Of a stretch of 64,000 bases of DNA, positions 38,801 to 51,118 are shown one piece after another; the stretch's first letter is position 1; every line of letters starts with the position of its first letter. The notes beneath the pieces were generated by a model. The model saw only the letters and a list, made by a program, of their open reading frames with translations. It was not told the DNA's origin and made no database searches. The stretch covers positions 7,182,350 through 7,246,349 of the forward strand of contig NC_084773.1 in NCBI RefSeq assembly GCF_028858725.1, given 5' to 3'. A program made the position numbers and the translations under genes. The DNA comes from Colius striatus (taxonomy: Eukaryota; Chordata; Aves; Coliiformes; Coliidae).

Positions 38801-40088
38801 ATCACACCACCCTCAGCAGACCCCAGCCCTCACCCAGCAGGAACTTCCAATGTGCTGGTGCTCCACCACAGCAGAGCTTTCAAGGCTGGGTCTGACCCTT
38901 GCGTGCTCTCAGCGTGTGCCACACTGGGTTATCAGTCTGACAAGCGCAGCATCATGGGCTACACCTTCCAGTGTGATGGTCCAGTGTCAAAGGACGTTGT
39001 AGATCTGTGAGCCCAAGAAGGGCAAGGTGATGTGATGCTCACGGGCCTGCAAAACAGAGCCAGGCCGAGATCTGCCTCGTTTCCATCTGCTTTGACACAG
39101 GGGTGGCACAGGGTGCCCCTTACACCTGCTCCCTGCCTCTGCTCACGCAGTAATCCGTGGGTGTTTCTCTTTGTAGGTGGTGAGCCTCATCCTTTCTGAT
39201 GTGATCGGGGACCCCCTGGACATCATCGCGAGCGGCCCCACCGCTGCCAGCTCCCACACCGTCCAGGACTGCCTTCAGATCCTCACCAAGTACAACCTGC
39301 TGCACGCCCTGCCCTGCTCAGTGGAGACAGTCCTGTCCAGCTGTCCCACTAAGCCCACTGCTCCCCAGGAATACTCCCACGTTTGCAACTTCCTCATCGG
39401 CTCCAACAGGCTGGCGCTGGAGGAGGCCCGGTGCTGCGCCGAGGGCCTGGGCTACACAGCCCTGGTGCTGAGCGCAGCGGTGTGCGGGGAGGTGGCTCAT
39501 GTGGCCACGCTCTACTGCCAGCTCATCCGGCTGCTGCGCCTGCACCTCACCGGCCCCGACCCCGCGGGAGGGCCCCTGAGCCACCAGCTGAGCGGGGAGC
39601 TCCTGAGGCTGGAGGCAGAGCTGGGCATCCCGGGTTTGAACCTCAGCGAGTTTCTGCAGGCCCTGCAAGGGTTAGAGCCCGAAAGACCTGTGTGTGTCCT
39701 GGCTGGGGGAGAGACCACGGTTCAGCTTCGAGGAACGGGCAAGGGAGGGAGGAACCAGGAGCTGGTCCTGCGCGTGGGGCTGGGGCTGCACAGGGCACAG
39801 GCCCTGGAGGCCAACAGCCCCCCGGGGAGGTGCGAGATCGTCTTCCTCAGCGGGGGCACGGACGGGCAGGACGGGCCGACGGAGGCGGCGGGGGCCTTCT
39901 GCGGCCCAGAGCTGGTGGAGGAGGCCCTGCACGAGGGGCTGGACGTGGAGGCCTTCCTCAGCAACAACGACTCCTATACCTTCTTCAGAGAGTTCCACGG
40001 TGGAAATCACCTCCTGGTGACAGGCTTGACAGGCACCAACGTCATGGACATCCAGGCCATTTTAATTAGAGCCACAGAGAGACGGTGA
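35813..40088 (+). CDS. GLYCTK: Glycerate kinase (D-glycerate 2-kinase)
   Basis: Coding exons 35813-36099 (the exon itself starts at 35775), 36445-36596, 38415-38590 and 39177-40088 join in frame to 508 codons, stop TGA 40086-40088. All introns are GT-AG. The enzyme phosphorylates D-glycerate with ATP in serine and fructose catabolism; human deficiency causes D-glyceric aciduria. Motifs visible are [55 protein letters not shown] (from 142, Gly-rich loop 147-149), [42 protein letters not shown] (from 381), [26 protein letters not shown] (from 428) and TGTNVMD at the C terminus. This is the N-terminal DUF4147 domain plus the C-terminal MOFRL domain. The frame is open from the ATG back to the acceptor, so translation may start upstream in a leader exon. 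The Met at 35813 aligns with an internal human Met (about residue 32) and has A at -3. Confidence 0.95.
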
Positions 40089-42530
40089 GAGCTCCCTCTG
40101 CATCTATGTAGATGTGTTTAACGAGGAGCAGGCGTAAATGAAGGCACGGACACTGCAGACAAATGTAAACTGCTTAAACTAGGGCTCGCTGCTGAGGGTG
40201 CTAATATATCTGACAGAAAGAATCCACTAATTGGAGTGGATGTCCACAGCAAAAGCAAGCACTTGTAATTGGGATCAGAGGTAAGCAAGAGGTCACGTTA
40301 CATACACAGAGGCCAGATTTAACGCTTCTGTGAGAGCCAGTGCTCTTGGGACTGCTTCAGCTACTGCTACGAGATGTGGGGAACTGGAAGCCATGGTAGG
40401 GCTGCCAGGGAGAGCTCTCACTGCAGCTGTGGCACCTCCAGTGTGTCCTGCTCAAGCACAGCTCAGCAGTGGGCTTCTGCAGGCTCACAGAGGTGCATTA
40501 CCATGGCTGAAGGATGCAAAAGCACCAGCAAGGCTGGCCCAGCTGGAGGGGATGTGTTGGGAAGGGGACAACCAGCACCTGCTCCATGCACCAGTGCAGT
40601 GCCCTGCAGCTCCTCCCACATCAGGGGCCCTGAGGCAACACAGGGACCCCAAGCCCAGTGGGATACACACCCAGCAGCACAGCTCAGGAGCACACTGGCT
40701 GACAAAAGCATTTGGTGCTGAATACACAGCACAAAAGCAATGCACAGTGGCACAGAGGGTGGTATACCTTCACTGTGCAGCATAAAGAAGGGATGATAGA
40801 GGTGCAGTGCCAACCAGCTGAGCAGAGTCCTCCTCCTCCAGCCTCTTTCCCTTGGCAGGGACATCTTCCCCATCAGGAGAGTGTCTGTGCCAGCAGCATG
40901 CACGCTATGAGTTTCACAGGGGTGTTTTCCAACTGCCTTGAAAACATCCAGCCCGAGCCCCTGACCTTTCTTCTGCACTGAGGCAGAAGTCACTCTGATT
41001 AACTCTGCTAATTCCACAGAGCAAAAGGCAAGGAAGCTCTCAGGCTTAGCGCTCCTGCCCTATGCTGCTGACCTGATTGGAAGGCAGAGCTGTGCTCCGA
41101 CAGGGAGCCGCTCCTCGGTCCAAGGCCGCTGTGGTTATTGTGGTTTCATCACCCACTGCAGTGCACTCCGTGGGAGAGCAGAGATCAGCTGGGTTTCCCA
41201 GGACAAGGAGCCCACAGTGGAGCTGCATTTCAGAACGGCTCTGCCTGTAGCAACAGGCACCATGACTGTTTTGGCTGGATATTCAAAGGACTTCAGCTCA
41301 GCAGCCAGTGTGACCCAACACATCCAACTCCTTTGGAATATCTGCTACAGAGCCCAAGCAGGAGCTGAGCTCCTTTGAAAATCCAGCCCTGATTTAATAG
41401 GACACACTTGACTCAGACTCTTTCCAGACAGACCTACCCTGTGGAGCTGTTGTCACCTCGTGACATAAATACAGCATCATGCTGCCAACACCGAGTCGCG
41501 GTGTCTCACCGACCGGTCGTCCTGCACCCCGCTCCGTCCTGGCACGGAGGGCGGGTTGTTGAGGAGGATCTGACACCTCCTGCTCTGCTTTCCAAGCCAA
41601 TATCTAACAAGCTGAGTGGGATATCAGCAGGACTGTCACGGGGCCTGCTGTTGGTGCCAGGCTGGCAGCTGGACTGGCTGGGCCACAGCCCAGGCAGAGT
41701 GCTGAGGCACAAGCCTGGGAATTGCAAGGCCCACGTTTGTACCCCAGTGGTTTAAACTCATCCACACATCTCATTTGTCCTCTGAGGCTGAAGGTCTTCT
41801 GTAACATGCCCAAACTTGCTCACGCTGGGAGAGAGCTTTGAGATCTGCTGGGGAAAGCCTGCCAAGCCTTACAAAGCTCCCCATGCCCCCGGAACGTCAG
41901 GTCATGGGTGTGCAGGAGGAGCTGCTTTCTGCCACACTTTTTTCTCTGGGGGATGCCAGCAAGTTGCTGGCCGGTGGCCTCCTCCATGCCCAGTGTGCCA
42001 GCACCCCAGGGGCACTGCCACACACAGTGGTACAGCCAAAAACGAGAGGCTGTGCCCGGGGTGACTGGCTGAACTGGCTCCAAAATGCTGCTAATGCTTC
42101 CTGTCCAGTTCTGCTGCAGTGAAATCCAGTGGCTCTGGTTTGGGGTCAGGGTCCCTGGCAGAAGGGTTCCTGGCATCACAGGCCTACCATAGCCCAGCCA
42201 CAATGCTGGGCACACAGCTGGTCCTTGGAGCTGCTGCTTATGGAGTGTCACAGTCAAGTTCAGAAGTCCTTGGGCTCACACACACTGGCTTCTCCTGGGA
42301 ACTGCCTGCCACAGGTACCATGAGCAGTGTCCTTGCTTTCCAAACAGCAGCTTTTCACTAATGAATGAAGCGAGTGAAATCATCACTAACGGTGAGTACT
42401 GTGCTGAGGAGGAGGGCAGGCTATTAAAAGGTTTGTTGAAAGGATGGAGCTGTTAGAAGTGCACTTCACACCTACATTTGCTTGTCCTCCATATACAGTT
42501 TTTGTTCTTGTCCCTTCTTTTCTAATGAGA
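40089..42530. other. Sequence downstream of GLYCTK
   Basis: This includes the GLYCTK 3'UTR. I see no canonical AATAAA in the first few hundred bases after the stop, so the transcript end is undetermined. No coding exon or clear repeat was recognised in the rest. Confidence 0.4.
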
Positions 42531-42534
42531 TAAC

Positions 42535-43335
42535 AGGCCAAGGGGAGGCTGACCAGTAACATCCATAGCATCCTCACAGGAAAGCTCAGGCAGTGTGGGC
42601 TGGATGAGTGGACAGTGAGGTGGATCAAGAACTGGCTGAATGACAGAACCTAGAAGGTGGTGATCAAAGCCAGTGGAGTTCCACAGGGGTCGGTTCTGGG
42701 GCCAGTCTTATTCAACATCTTCATCAACAACCTGGATGAGGGGGCAGAGTGACCCTCAGCAAGTTTGCTCATGCATTCACCACTGGCTTGAGAGTTGGCA
42801 GAGAGGAACCTCATGAGGTTCAACAAGGACAAGTGCTGAGTCCTGCAGCTGGGAAGGAACAACCCCCTGCACCAGTACAGGCTGGGGGTGACCTGCTGGA
42901 GAGAGACCTGGGAGTTTTGGTTGATAGTAAACTAAACATCACTCTTACATGAGGAAAGTCAGTGAGCTCTGGGGCTGTTTAGTCTGGAAAAGGCTGAGGT
43001 GACCTTATCAATGCTTATGAACACCTAAAAGGTGGGTGTCGGGAGGATTGGGCCAGTCTTTTTAATGTAGTGACCAGGACAAGGGGTAATGGGCACAAGC
43101 TGGAACAGAGGAAGTGCCCCTGGAACATGAGGAGAAACATCTCTGCTGTGCAGGTGAGGGAGTCCTGGCTCAGGCTGCCCAGGGAGGGTGTGGAGGCTCC
43201 TTTTTGGGAGGCTTCCAACCCCATCTGGACATGTTCCTGTGCTCCCTGATCAAGGGGAACCTGCTTTAGCAGGGGGCTGGGCTGGATGAGCTCTGCAGGA
43301 CCCTTCCAACCCTGACCTGATTGTGTTACAGCAAC
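42535..43335 (+). mobile_element. CR1 LINE with broken reverse-transcriptase 3' part
   Basis: The plus strand carries GCTCAGGCAGTGTGGGCTGG and ATGAGTGGACAGTGAGGTGG, then GGAGTTCCACAGGGGTCGGT and AACCTCATGAGGTTCAACAA. It continues with AAGCTGGAACAGAGGAAGTG, CAGGCTGCCCAGGGAGGGTG and GAACCTGCTTTAGCAGGGGG. This is the C-terminal RT segment running into the 3'UTR of CR1, with frameshifts, internal deletions and no intact ORF. The tail ends near 43330. Confidence 0.92.
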
Positions 43336-44937
43336 ACTTCCTCTTACAGTGGATTCCTCTTTCCATCCGGATAGATGGAAACTATTTCTGAGGGATTGCT
43401 TGGGTGGACTTTGTGCATCTTCCCTATGGTGCAAAGGAGCTTTGCAGTGTGCACACCCCTTACAAAGAAGGCATCATGTTACTCCTCAGGACAATGCTCA
43501 GCACAGAACTTGGCTCCAGCCCCAAGCCAGTTCCCCCTGCCCTGCAGTCCCCTGCTGACAGCCAGGCCCCACACCTGAGACAGAAAACTTTGGGAAAATA
43601 ACAGTTACATCTAAAGATGCAGCAGCAGCAGCACTCACCTGCCAAGTAACCATTTCCCTCTGGGCTGTCAGGGCCTGCTGGGAGCAGTGATTTTCCCACC
43701 GGGAGCCTGATGAGTCCCCACAGCTGAGCAGAGCGCTGCAGCTTGCCCAGGCTGTCCTGGATGGGATGTGAGTGTGACCCCAGCATAGGGGCTGTACTGG
43801 CTGTACTCCATCCCGCTCCAGGGTGCTTCTGCCTACAGAGACAAGTCACAGGAAGAATGAGGACAAGAGCTGCTTGGGTTTGATGCTCCCAATCCCCTCC
43901 CTTTTTTATTGGAAAACCTCTTCCAACCTCAGCTAGGCTCCAGGAAGGAGGGGAAATGGCCATCAGCTCCCTGCCACATCCCCGTCCATGGGCAGGCGAC
44001 TCTGGGACAGTGGTTGGGAAGAGCACACCTAGCTCCTGGGCAGGGAGTGAGTGAGCAAAGCCCTGGGTGGGCCTTCAGGGTCCATTTGCTCTCGTAAGTG
44101 GGCTGTTCATAGCCAAACACTGCTAATGGCCAGGAGAAGTAACCATGTTATTAACAGCACGGGCTTTTGGCAGTAAATTAAAAATCTTGGCTGCTGCCCT
44201 TGGCTCTGCTCTCGCCTCTTAGGAGACATTAATATCACAGCTCCCCAGCATTCCCATTATCACTTCATTAAGGATCCAATAATGATAAATGTGGATGGTT
44301 TTATTTCACACTGCACCTGATTAATGGCTAATATTTCACTAGGTGTTAATGGGGCCCTTCCCTCGCAGAGGGAAGGGGAGGGGGCTGCCTTTCATCTCCC
44401 CCCAAGCTGGGTACCTCTCACCATATTTGCTAATGTGGCAGCTGTAGCACAAACCTTGAAACAGCAGCTGAGGCCTCTGGAGAAACTTTGAAGAGTGCTT
44501 TGCTTGGGGCAGCCCTTGCTGCCATGGCCATTCCCTAGCTCCTTTCTTGCCTTCCTCTTCCTCTCCTGTCCTGCCAGCAGCACCTTCTTCCAGTGCCTGC
44601 ACCCAGCTGCTGCCAGAGGCTGTTGCCTTTCTCCCAGTGTAGCAGGGTCTCTCCAGAGGTGAGTCCACCAGTGCAGCTGACACAGTTCTCCATAGATATG
44701 GTGTAGAATCAGCTCTGCTCGTGCAATGGGGCATAATTCAAGGGTGGGCTCATGCTGGCCCTCTCCCCAAAGCAGCTTGGCACCCCTGTCTGCCCCCCAA
44801 GAAGGCTAGGGAGCCTGGGATGGGGTGCAGAGCCCAGGCTGAGGCCAGTAGCCCTCCTCCAGCACTCCCAGAGCAGCTTTGGTGGCTCCTCTGAGGCTGC
44901 TCTCGTGGCACAGGGACTGTTCTCCGCTGTAGGACCC
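43336..44937. other. Intergenic, with a conserved-looking AT-rich block next to mir-135a
   Basis: No coding exon was recognised. The segment about 44130-44345 is free of repeats and rich in homeodomain-type cores: ATTAATATC, CATTAAGGATCC, TAATGATAAATG, CTGATTAATGGCTAATATTT and TGTTAATGGGG. That composition is typical of conserved noncoding enhancers, but conservation cannot be shown from one sequence. Confidence 0.4.
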
Positions 44938-45018
44938 CGGTGTATTGCACGGCTTCAATCCCTATATGAAGTGGATGTATAATCACATAGGAATAAAAAG
45001 CCATACAAAACAGCAGGC
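44938..45018 (-). ncRNA. MIR135A1: miR-135a precursor (mir-135a-1 locus)
   Basis: On the minus strand the exact mature miR-135a 5p (starting TATGGCTTTTTATTCCTATG, 23 nt) lies at 45005-44983. The star arm TATAGGGATTGAAGCCGTG lies at 44966-44948, with a 16-base loop between. The lower stem pairs through TTTTG and GCAA. The T at mature position 11 (TTTTTATT) distinguishes it from miR-135b. The position downstream of GLYCTK on the opposite strand is the same as human MIR135A1. miR-135a is a brain-expressed developmental regulator. No other hairpin of a known family was seen nearby. Confidence 0.97.
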
Positions 45019-48000
45019 TGGAGCTGCTCCGTGCTGGCAGGGCGATGTGCCAGTCCCTCTGCAGGGGCTGGGCCCTGGGGGGAAGGTCTGTGGGAGACAG
45101 AGGAGCCCTGCATCAAACAGAGAAGAGAGGCAACGTTTCAGCTGGGAGAAAGCATGGAAGGCCCCAGAGCTGCTGGAGACAGAGCCCCATGAGGCACTTG
45201 CCCCAGTTCTTCCAGCTAATGGGGGCTTCCCACCCACACTGTAGCTCCCCTTGGAGCTGAGACAAGACCTCCCTCCCCCCTGGCCATTCCCATCCTGGAG
45301 TACCACCCTCCAGGGTCTCCTGCAGCCTAGAGACCCTCTGCTTGCACCACTGTCCTCCCCAGGGCTTTGTCAGCCCCACCAAGGCAACAGGTCCTGCAAC
45401 TTTCCAGCAACATGGGAAACACCTGGTGGGGGGGAGAAAAAGGAGCCAGACCCTCCCCATCATGATGGGAGCATCCTCCCTCATCTGACCAAGGAGAGGA
45501 GGGTGGGTGGAGTGAGGGGCAGAAGGGAGCTGTCAGAGCCCAAATGCCCTGGTAGCCCCTCAGGAGCAGCTCTCAACCCAGGCCAGACGCCAGCTCCTGC
45601 TGAGAAGTTGGATGTGGGTGAGATGAGACCAGGGAGCTCCTGTTTCCATCAACACTCCCATGTACTTGGCAGGGGGGCAACCTGGGGAGGCTCCCATGAG
45701 AGCCCACCCCAACAGTGCTGGGGATAAAGCCAAGTAGTGGCCAGCAGAAAGGAGGGGTTTGGGCCACTCCTCTCCTCCTGCCTTTCTGCTCACATTCTGG
45801 CAGTGATTCTGGCACCTGTGAGGGGAAGGCTCAGAGCAGCACCTGCGGCAGGGGGAGATAGGAGCAGGCTCATCCAGTGCAGCACAGACACTGAGAAGTG
45901 AAGAACTTTCAGCTATAAAAGAGAGCAAAGCAGCAGTGTACAGCCATGCTCTGCTCCCTGCCCTCACTGAAAAAAACTCTTTTTACTGGCTGAAGAAACC
46001 AGAGCTGATCACCAGCCTCTGCCTGAACACCTGAAACGGCCTTGGGCATTGCCAGAGGGGCTGAGTCACCCCAGAGCCATCTCCTCAGCCTCCCTTTAAC
46101 CAGAGGGCAGCTTCAAGCTCCAGGCTGTTTTTCCAAGCATCAACCCTTCAAAACACTTCTAGAAGCCTTCCTCCATCCCCAGGGTCAACATTTCTCCAGG
46201 GGCTGGAGCAGCTCAGCAGGTTGGACTGTGCACATCATCCTCCCTCATGGGATTCTCCCACTCAGCCAGACCCTGCACAGGAGACAAGCAACAGTCCCAA
46301 CGTGTCCCCTCCCTGGGGCTGCCAGGCTCTGGGGAAGGGGGTAACATCCCCTGCAACTGCCTCACAATGAACAATTTGGAGCAAAGGGGCTTTAGTTTTG
46401 GTGCAAAACCCAGAGGATTTTCCTCTCAACGTAGCTGCTTTGTGATCTCTCACCCACGTGCTCCAAGAGCTGTGAAAAGGAGAGGGTCAAGCCATGCCTC
46501 TGCCACATTTTTGTCAGATGGAGGGGTCATCCTCACTCTGGCCAAGCTGTGCCATGGCAATTGCCAGATCAGGCACTGAAGCTCTTCAAAAAGCACAACT
46601 CCCACAGCATGAGTGGCAAAGTCCCCAGCAAAGGCCACGAGTGGCAAGAGTCTCAGGCACAGTGATGGTGCCACCAAGCCCTCCATCGCCTCTTAGCCAC
46701 CTCTGAACCAAATCAGCAACTAGGGAATCACTATTTGATGAACTGTACAAAAAGATAGGTTTGTGAATCACTGTGCCCAGGCTGGGTAAGAACAGCACCA
46801 GTGCCGTAGCTGGGAGTAATTACTCTCCACAAGCATGTGAATCATTAAGTATAATTGCCCTAATAAATAAAAGGGAGATAACTCCAGTCTCCAGCCTAAT
46901 CTAGCACAAGTGATTCTCAGGGTGAGATGCACCAAAATAAACCAGGAGCACGAGGCTGAGGGAAAGCAGAAGGAGGAGAGCTTCAAAAGCTGGACATATC
47001 ATGAATCCCTCCCCCAGGGATGGAGGTTGGTGGCAGTGGAGTCTCTCCTTCAGGTCCCCAGAGTGTGGGGACAAAGGATTTGTCACAGAGGGCTCAGGCT
47101 TGGCTTCAACAGGTTTGTCCCTTCCCAGGGTAGCATCCCACTGGAGCACAACCTCTCCTGACTAAAGTTTCCCTGCTGCTGGGTTTAAAAAAGGGATCTC
47201 TTTGGGGAGTGGTGGGGGAGGAGGGGCAATGGGTACTCAGATCTAACAAACCCACTTCAAATCGTCCTCTGGGAGACACTGAAATGAGGAAAAAAACAAC
47301 ACACCCCAAACTCACCCCACTTGAAGTTGACATTTTGAAATGAAGCAGCAATTTTCTTCTCCACTTAATGTCATCACAGACTTTAAAAAGAAAAGAAAAA
47401 GCAGCCTTCCCTGAGTGACATTTTAAGGGGAAACGTTGACTTAAAATGAGAAGGAAAGCCCCCAGTGCAACCTGTGCAATGAAACACTTCCAGCTGCAGA
47501 CACTCCTTGCAGGAAAATCACTATTTTTGCACAAAAAACACACCTCAAATTGCAAGTAAGTACAGATCTCTTGCAGATGGAATTTCCCATAGGACAAACC
47601 CGTCCTTGCAGGCAGCATCACTGCCCTGTCCCAGAGGACACAGCAGCTCCAGTTCTGGGTGGATTTTCTCCAAATGCCCTACAAAACAAAGCCAAAAGTC
47701 GTGAGCTTTGTCCTAGAGAGGTGGCAGGTGAGTGGTGCTGGCTCTGTGCTGTCCACATGAGGTGCCAGAGCAGGAGCTGCCCCTGTGCAGACCCAGCTGA
47801 GGGCTGGGGAATGGCAGCACTGGGGTGAGCAATAGCAGGTTTGTCCCACTGCCTCCCGCTCTCTCCACATCCTTCACAGGGAGAAACAAGATTTAGTCTG
47901 CAGCCCATGGGAATCCTCACTCACTCCCAAGGGAGCAAGAGGATTGTGGCTCACCCCTTCTCTGCTTTCAAGAGGGGCTGGATTCTGCCTAGAGATGCTG

Positions 48001-49900
48001 CATAGGGTCAGCTGTGCCATGCCATCCCACCAGCCCCTCTGCCAGGGGTTCTGACCAGAGCGATCCATGCTCAGGCTCTCCCAGGGCTGCAGTTACTGCT
48101 GCCTGGGTTGGGGTTTTTTAATAAGCCATATTATGAGAAGCCTGCCCAGGGAAGCAGAGGGATTATTGGCAAATATCACTTCCCAATTGCCAGGCTTTGA
48201 GGGGCTTTAGCCATGTGGATTAGCCAGGAGCAGAGAAAGCGACACAAGCTGCCAGGCTGGGCCAGACCAGGGCTAAATCCTTTAAACACGGGGCTGCAGC
48301 AAAATCCCACAGACAAGAAGTATCCTCCAGCCTTCGAAGGAGAGGGCTGGGTGGGAAGGGCTGCAGAATCCTAATTAGCTCTTCGATATTAATGAGCTGG
48401 CACTGAAGCAAACAAGCTGGCAACAGCGGCTGGCACAGCTCCTGCCACCACCTCCCAGTCCCAGCCCCGGGCTGCCCACACAGAGGGGCCTGGTGGCACA
48501 GCCCCTGAGGGGGGAACAGACAGGGACATGGGGACAAACACACCATGGTGGGAGAGGCATGGCAGCACAGGGGGGATGCCAAGCACCCAAGAGGCAAGAG
48601 CAGGCAGTGGAGGACACAACAGTCCCACTCCCCGTCTCCACTGCTGACATCAGGAGATGCCACCACTCACACAGGGACACCCACCCTGCCAGGGGCTTTC
48701 TGCAAGACCACGGCCAAGTCACTTCATCCTCAGGTGACACTAGCAGCCCAGGGACAGGGCACGCTGTCACCAGCTACACTGAAGGGTGCCTGGTGGCTTG
48801 GAAACCTAACAGCCAGCAGCTGGAGACAGGGCAAGTGCATAAATCCTTACACTGAACATTCACACCTCAGTCCCTATTTAAGGGCTCCAAAAGCCTATAG
48901 GGCACCCAGCAAGGAAATCAATACAGCTCCTTGCTTGTGTCCAGGGCTAACTGCTGCTGAGGAGGGCTAACTGCTGCTGAGGAGGGCTAAAGGGGCTCCC
49001 CATACATCACCCCCAGCAGCCTGGCAGCCACCCACCAGCACCTGCTGAATGCCACAGCCCCACCTCTGTCAGAGAGCACAAAAGTCCTGACCCAATACAG
49101 CAGCAAGCCCAGTAGAAAGTCACTTCTGAGCTCAGCACGATGCCAAAAACAAGCAACACAGGCACTTCTGTGCAGACACATCACCTCGGGCACAGCCCTT
49201 GAGCCCAGCTTACCTCCTGCCTTTACCAGCAGCCCCAGCAACAAGCCCAGCCTAGAAGGGCATATGAGCACCAGTGTAACGCTCTGCTGAGCTCTGCCTC
49301 TCCACCTAACCCTTCTGAGCCCACAAACACCAACCCTCCTCAGCCACTTTAACTTCTTATAAACCCTCCTGGAAAGGCAGGAATTGCTGTGTGCTCTGCT
49401 GAGCCACCAGAAGTTGATTAAGCCCTAATTAATTGCATTAAGGTCAGCCAATGTTCTCTGTTAAGGAAGAGAGCCAATAATTAAACTCCACGTGGGGTGT
49501 GTTTCTGCCATCAGCTCCCCAGGCTGCGGCAGCGGAGCCGGGGCCGGCGGGGTCACGGCCAGCACACGGCCCCGGCCAGCGAGGAAACGACGCAGCTGGG
49601 CACGAAACCATCGGCACCTCAGCACCGGCAAAACCCACCCAACCGTGCTGGGGGACTGCTGGGAAAGGCCCAAGGCGGAGGGCACCAAGGAGAGCAGCCT
49701 GCGGAGCATGCGGCCGTGCCCGGCCAGGCGGGCACTGGCACGGGGCCCTGCCCACAGAGGGGAACCCTGCGGGTGCCAAAGAGGGGGTTGTGCAGCCCTG
49801 AGGAGAGCATCTGCCCCGGTGCTGGGAGCCGGCCAGGGGCACCATATGGAGGGGACCTGTCTGTCTCGGCACAGTGCCAGCCTGCTGTGCAGCTTTTGCA
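45019..49900. other. Intergenic sequence upstream of mir-135a
   Basis: No coding exon was recognised. A TATAAAA at 45914-45920 lies about 25 bases before an ATG with only a 15-codon frame, so no gene is called. AT-rich low-repeat patches at about 46800-46900, 48110-48200 and 49400-49500 are possible conserved elements. A perfect 20-bp tandem duplication lies at 48944-48990. Confidence 0.4.
48944..48990 (+). repeat. Perfect 20-bp tandem duplication
   Basis: Two exact copies of GGGCTAACTGCTGCTGAGGA (48944-48963 and 48964-48983) are followed by the first seven bases of a third. The perfect identity suggests recent slippage or an assembly artefact. Confidence 0.95.
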
Positions 49901-49914
49901 TGCTGCTTGACCAA

Positions 49915-50545
49915 CCTGATGGACTTCCATGAGAGTATAACCTGCTGGCTAGGTGAGGGGAGGGCAGCCCATGTCATCTGTCCTGACTTCAGCAAGGCTT
50001 TTGACGCTGTCTCCCACAACATCCTCATCAGAAAGCTCAGGCAGTGTGGCTTGGATGAGTGGACAGTGAGGTGGATGGAGAGCTGCTGAATGACAGAGCC
50101 CAGAGGGTGCTGATCAATGGCACAGGGTCGAGTTGGAGGCCTGTGGCCAGTGGAGTTCCACAGGGATAGGTTCTGGGGCCAGTCTTGTCCAATATCTTCA
50201 TCAACGACCTGGATGAGGGGACAGAGTGTACCCTCAGCAAGTTCCCTGCTGGCACCAAACTGGGAGCACTGGCTGATTCCCCAGAGGCTGCGCTGCCATT
50301 CAGCGGGATCTCGACCGGCTGGAGAGTTGGGCAGAGAGGAACCTCATGAGGTTCAACAAGGACAAGGGCAGAGTCCTGCAGCTGGGAAGGAACAACCCCA
50401 TGCACCAGCTCTGGGAGTCCTGGTTGCTAATAAGCTACCCATGAGCCAGCAATGTGCCCTCATGGCCAAGAAGGCCAATGGCATCCTGGGAAGCATCAAG
50501 AAGAGTGTGGCCAGCAGGTTGAGGGAGGTTCAACTGCTGGGCATG
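49915..50545 (+). mobile_element. CR1 LINE reverse-transcriptase fragment
   Basis: The plus strand encodes the RT core DFSKAFDAVSHNIL (49986-50027), followed by KLRQCGLDEWTVRW. It then runs into GGAGTTCCACAGGGATAGGT, CTTCATCAACGACCTGGATG, AACCTCATGAGGTTCAACAA and AAGAGTGTGGCCAGCAGGTT. It ends abruptly near 50540 without the CR1 3' tail and is broken by stops and deletions. It shares long stretches with the copy at 42.5 kb, so both probably derive from the same CR1 lineage. Confidence 0.93.
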
Positions 50546-51034
50546 GAGGTGGTGGGTAAAAGATGGGTATGAGTATCAGAGTATTGTTCAGAGCCACCCC
50601 AGGTACTATGTGCCTTAAGAGGGTAGAGGGTGCTGTGAGTACCCCAGCCCTGGGCCAAAACTTGTCCTGGCCTTAGGACTTTGCAGCAAAGCAGGGACCA
50701 ACAGGACTGTGTGAGCAGTCCACCCCTTCAATCCCTCCCTGACAGCAAACTCACTTAAGGCTTTTCTTTGCTCCCAGCTGAAAAAATAAAGGCCAAGGTA
50801 ATCTGCCTGCCTGTCCCTCTTTGTCTCTGGGATAATAGCAGGCAGCACAGTGTGGAGCCCCCCAGGGCTTTGCAGATTACAGCTTTCAGAGATGTCTACA
50901 GTGCCTGGACAAAAAATGAGAGGTAGTGGAGCAGAGTGGGAGGGCAGGGATGTCACAAGATCATGCACTCCGTGCCTGCCTCCTTGCAGCTCCCCTCACC
51001 TTCCCCTGCCACCTGCCTGGCGCACCGTGGGCCA

Positions 51035-51118
51035 TAGGATGGTGGGGCAGCAGGGGATGGCATGGTGGGATGGTGACTGGGTGATGGGACGGTGGGCCAG
51101 CGGGTGATGGGATGGCAG
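51035..51118 (+). repeat. GGGATGGT-type simple tandem repeat
   Basis: Degenerate units such as GGATGGTGGGGCAGCAGG and GGGATGGTGACTGGGTGATG repeat from about 51035 to 51118. The strand is purine-rich (G/A/T) with very little C. Confidence 0.8.

Noticed and set aside
39383-40069. 228-codon frame overlapping GLYCTK exon 5
   Set aside because: It is an out-of-frame shadow of the glycerate kinase exon.
45914-45990. TATA box followed by an ATG as a small gene
   Set aside because: The frame is only 15 codons and no splice donor extends it.
49444-50028. 194-codon minus-strand frame and overlapping plus-strand frames
   Set aside because: No domain; part of the region is a CR1 reverse-transcriptase fragment in plus orientation, which explains the only recognisable motif.
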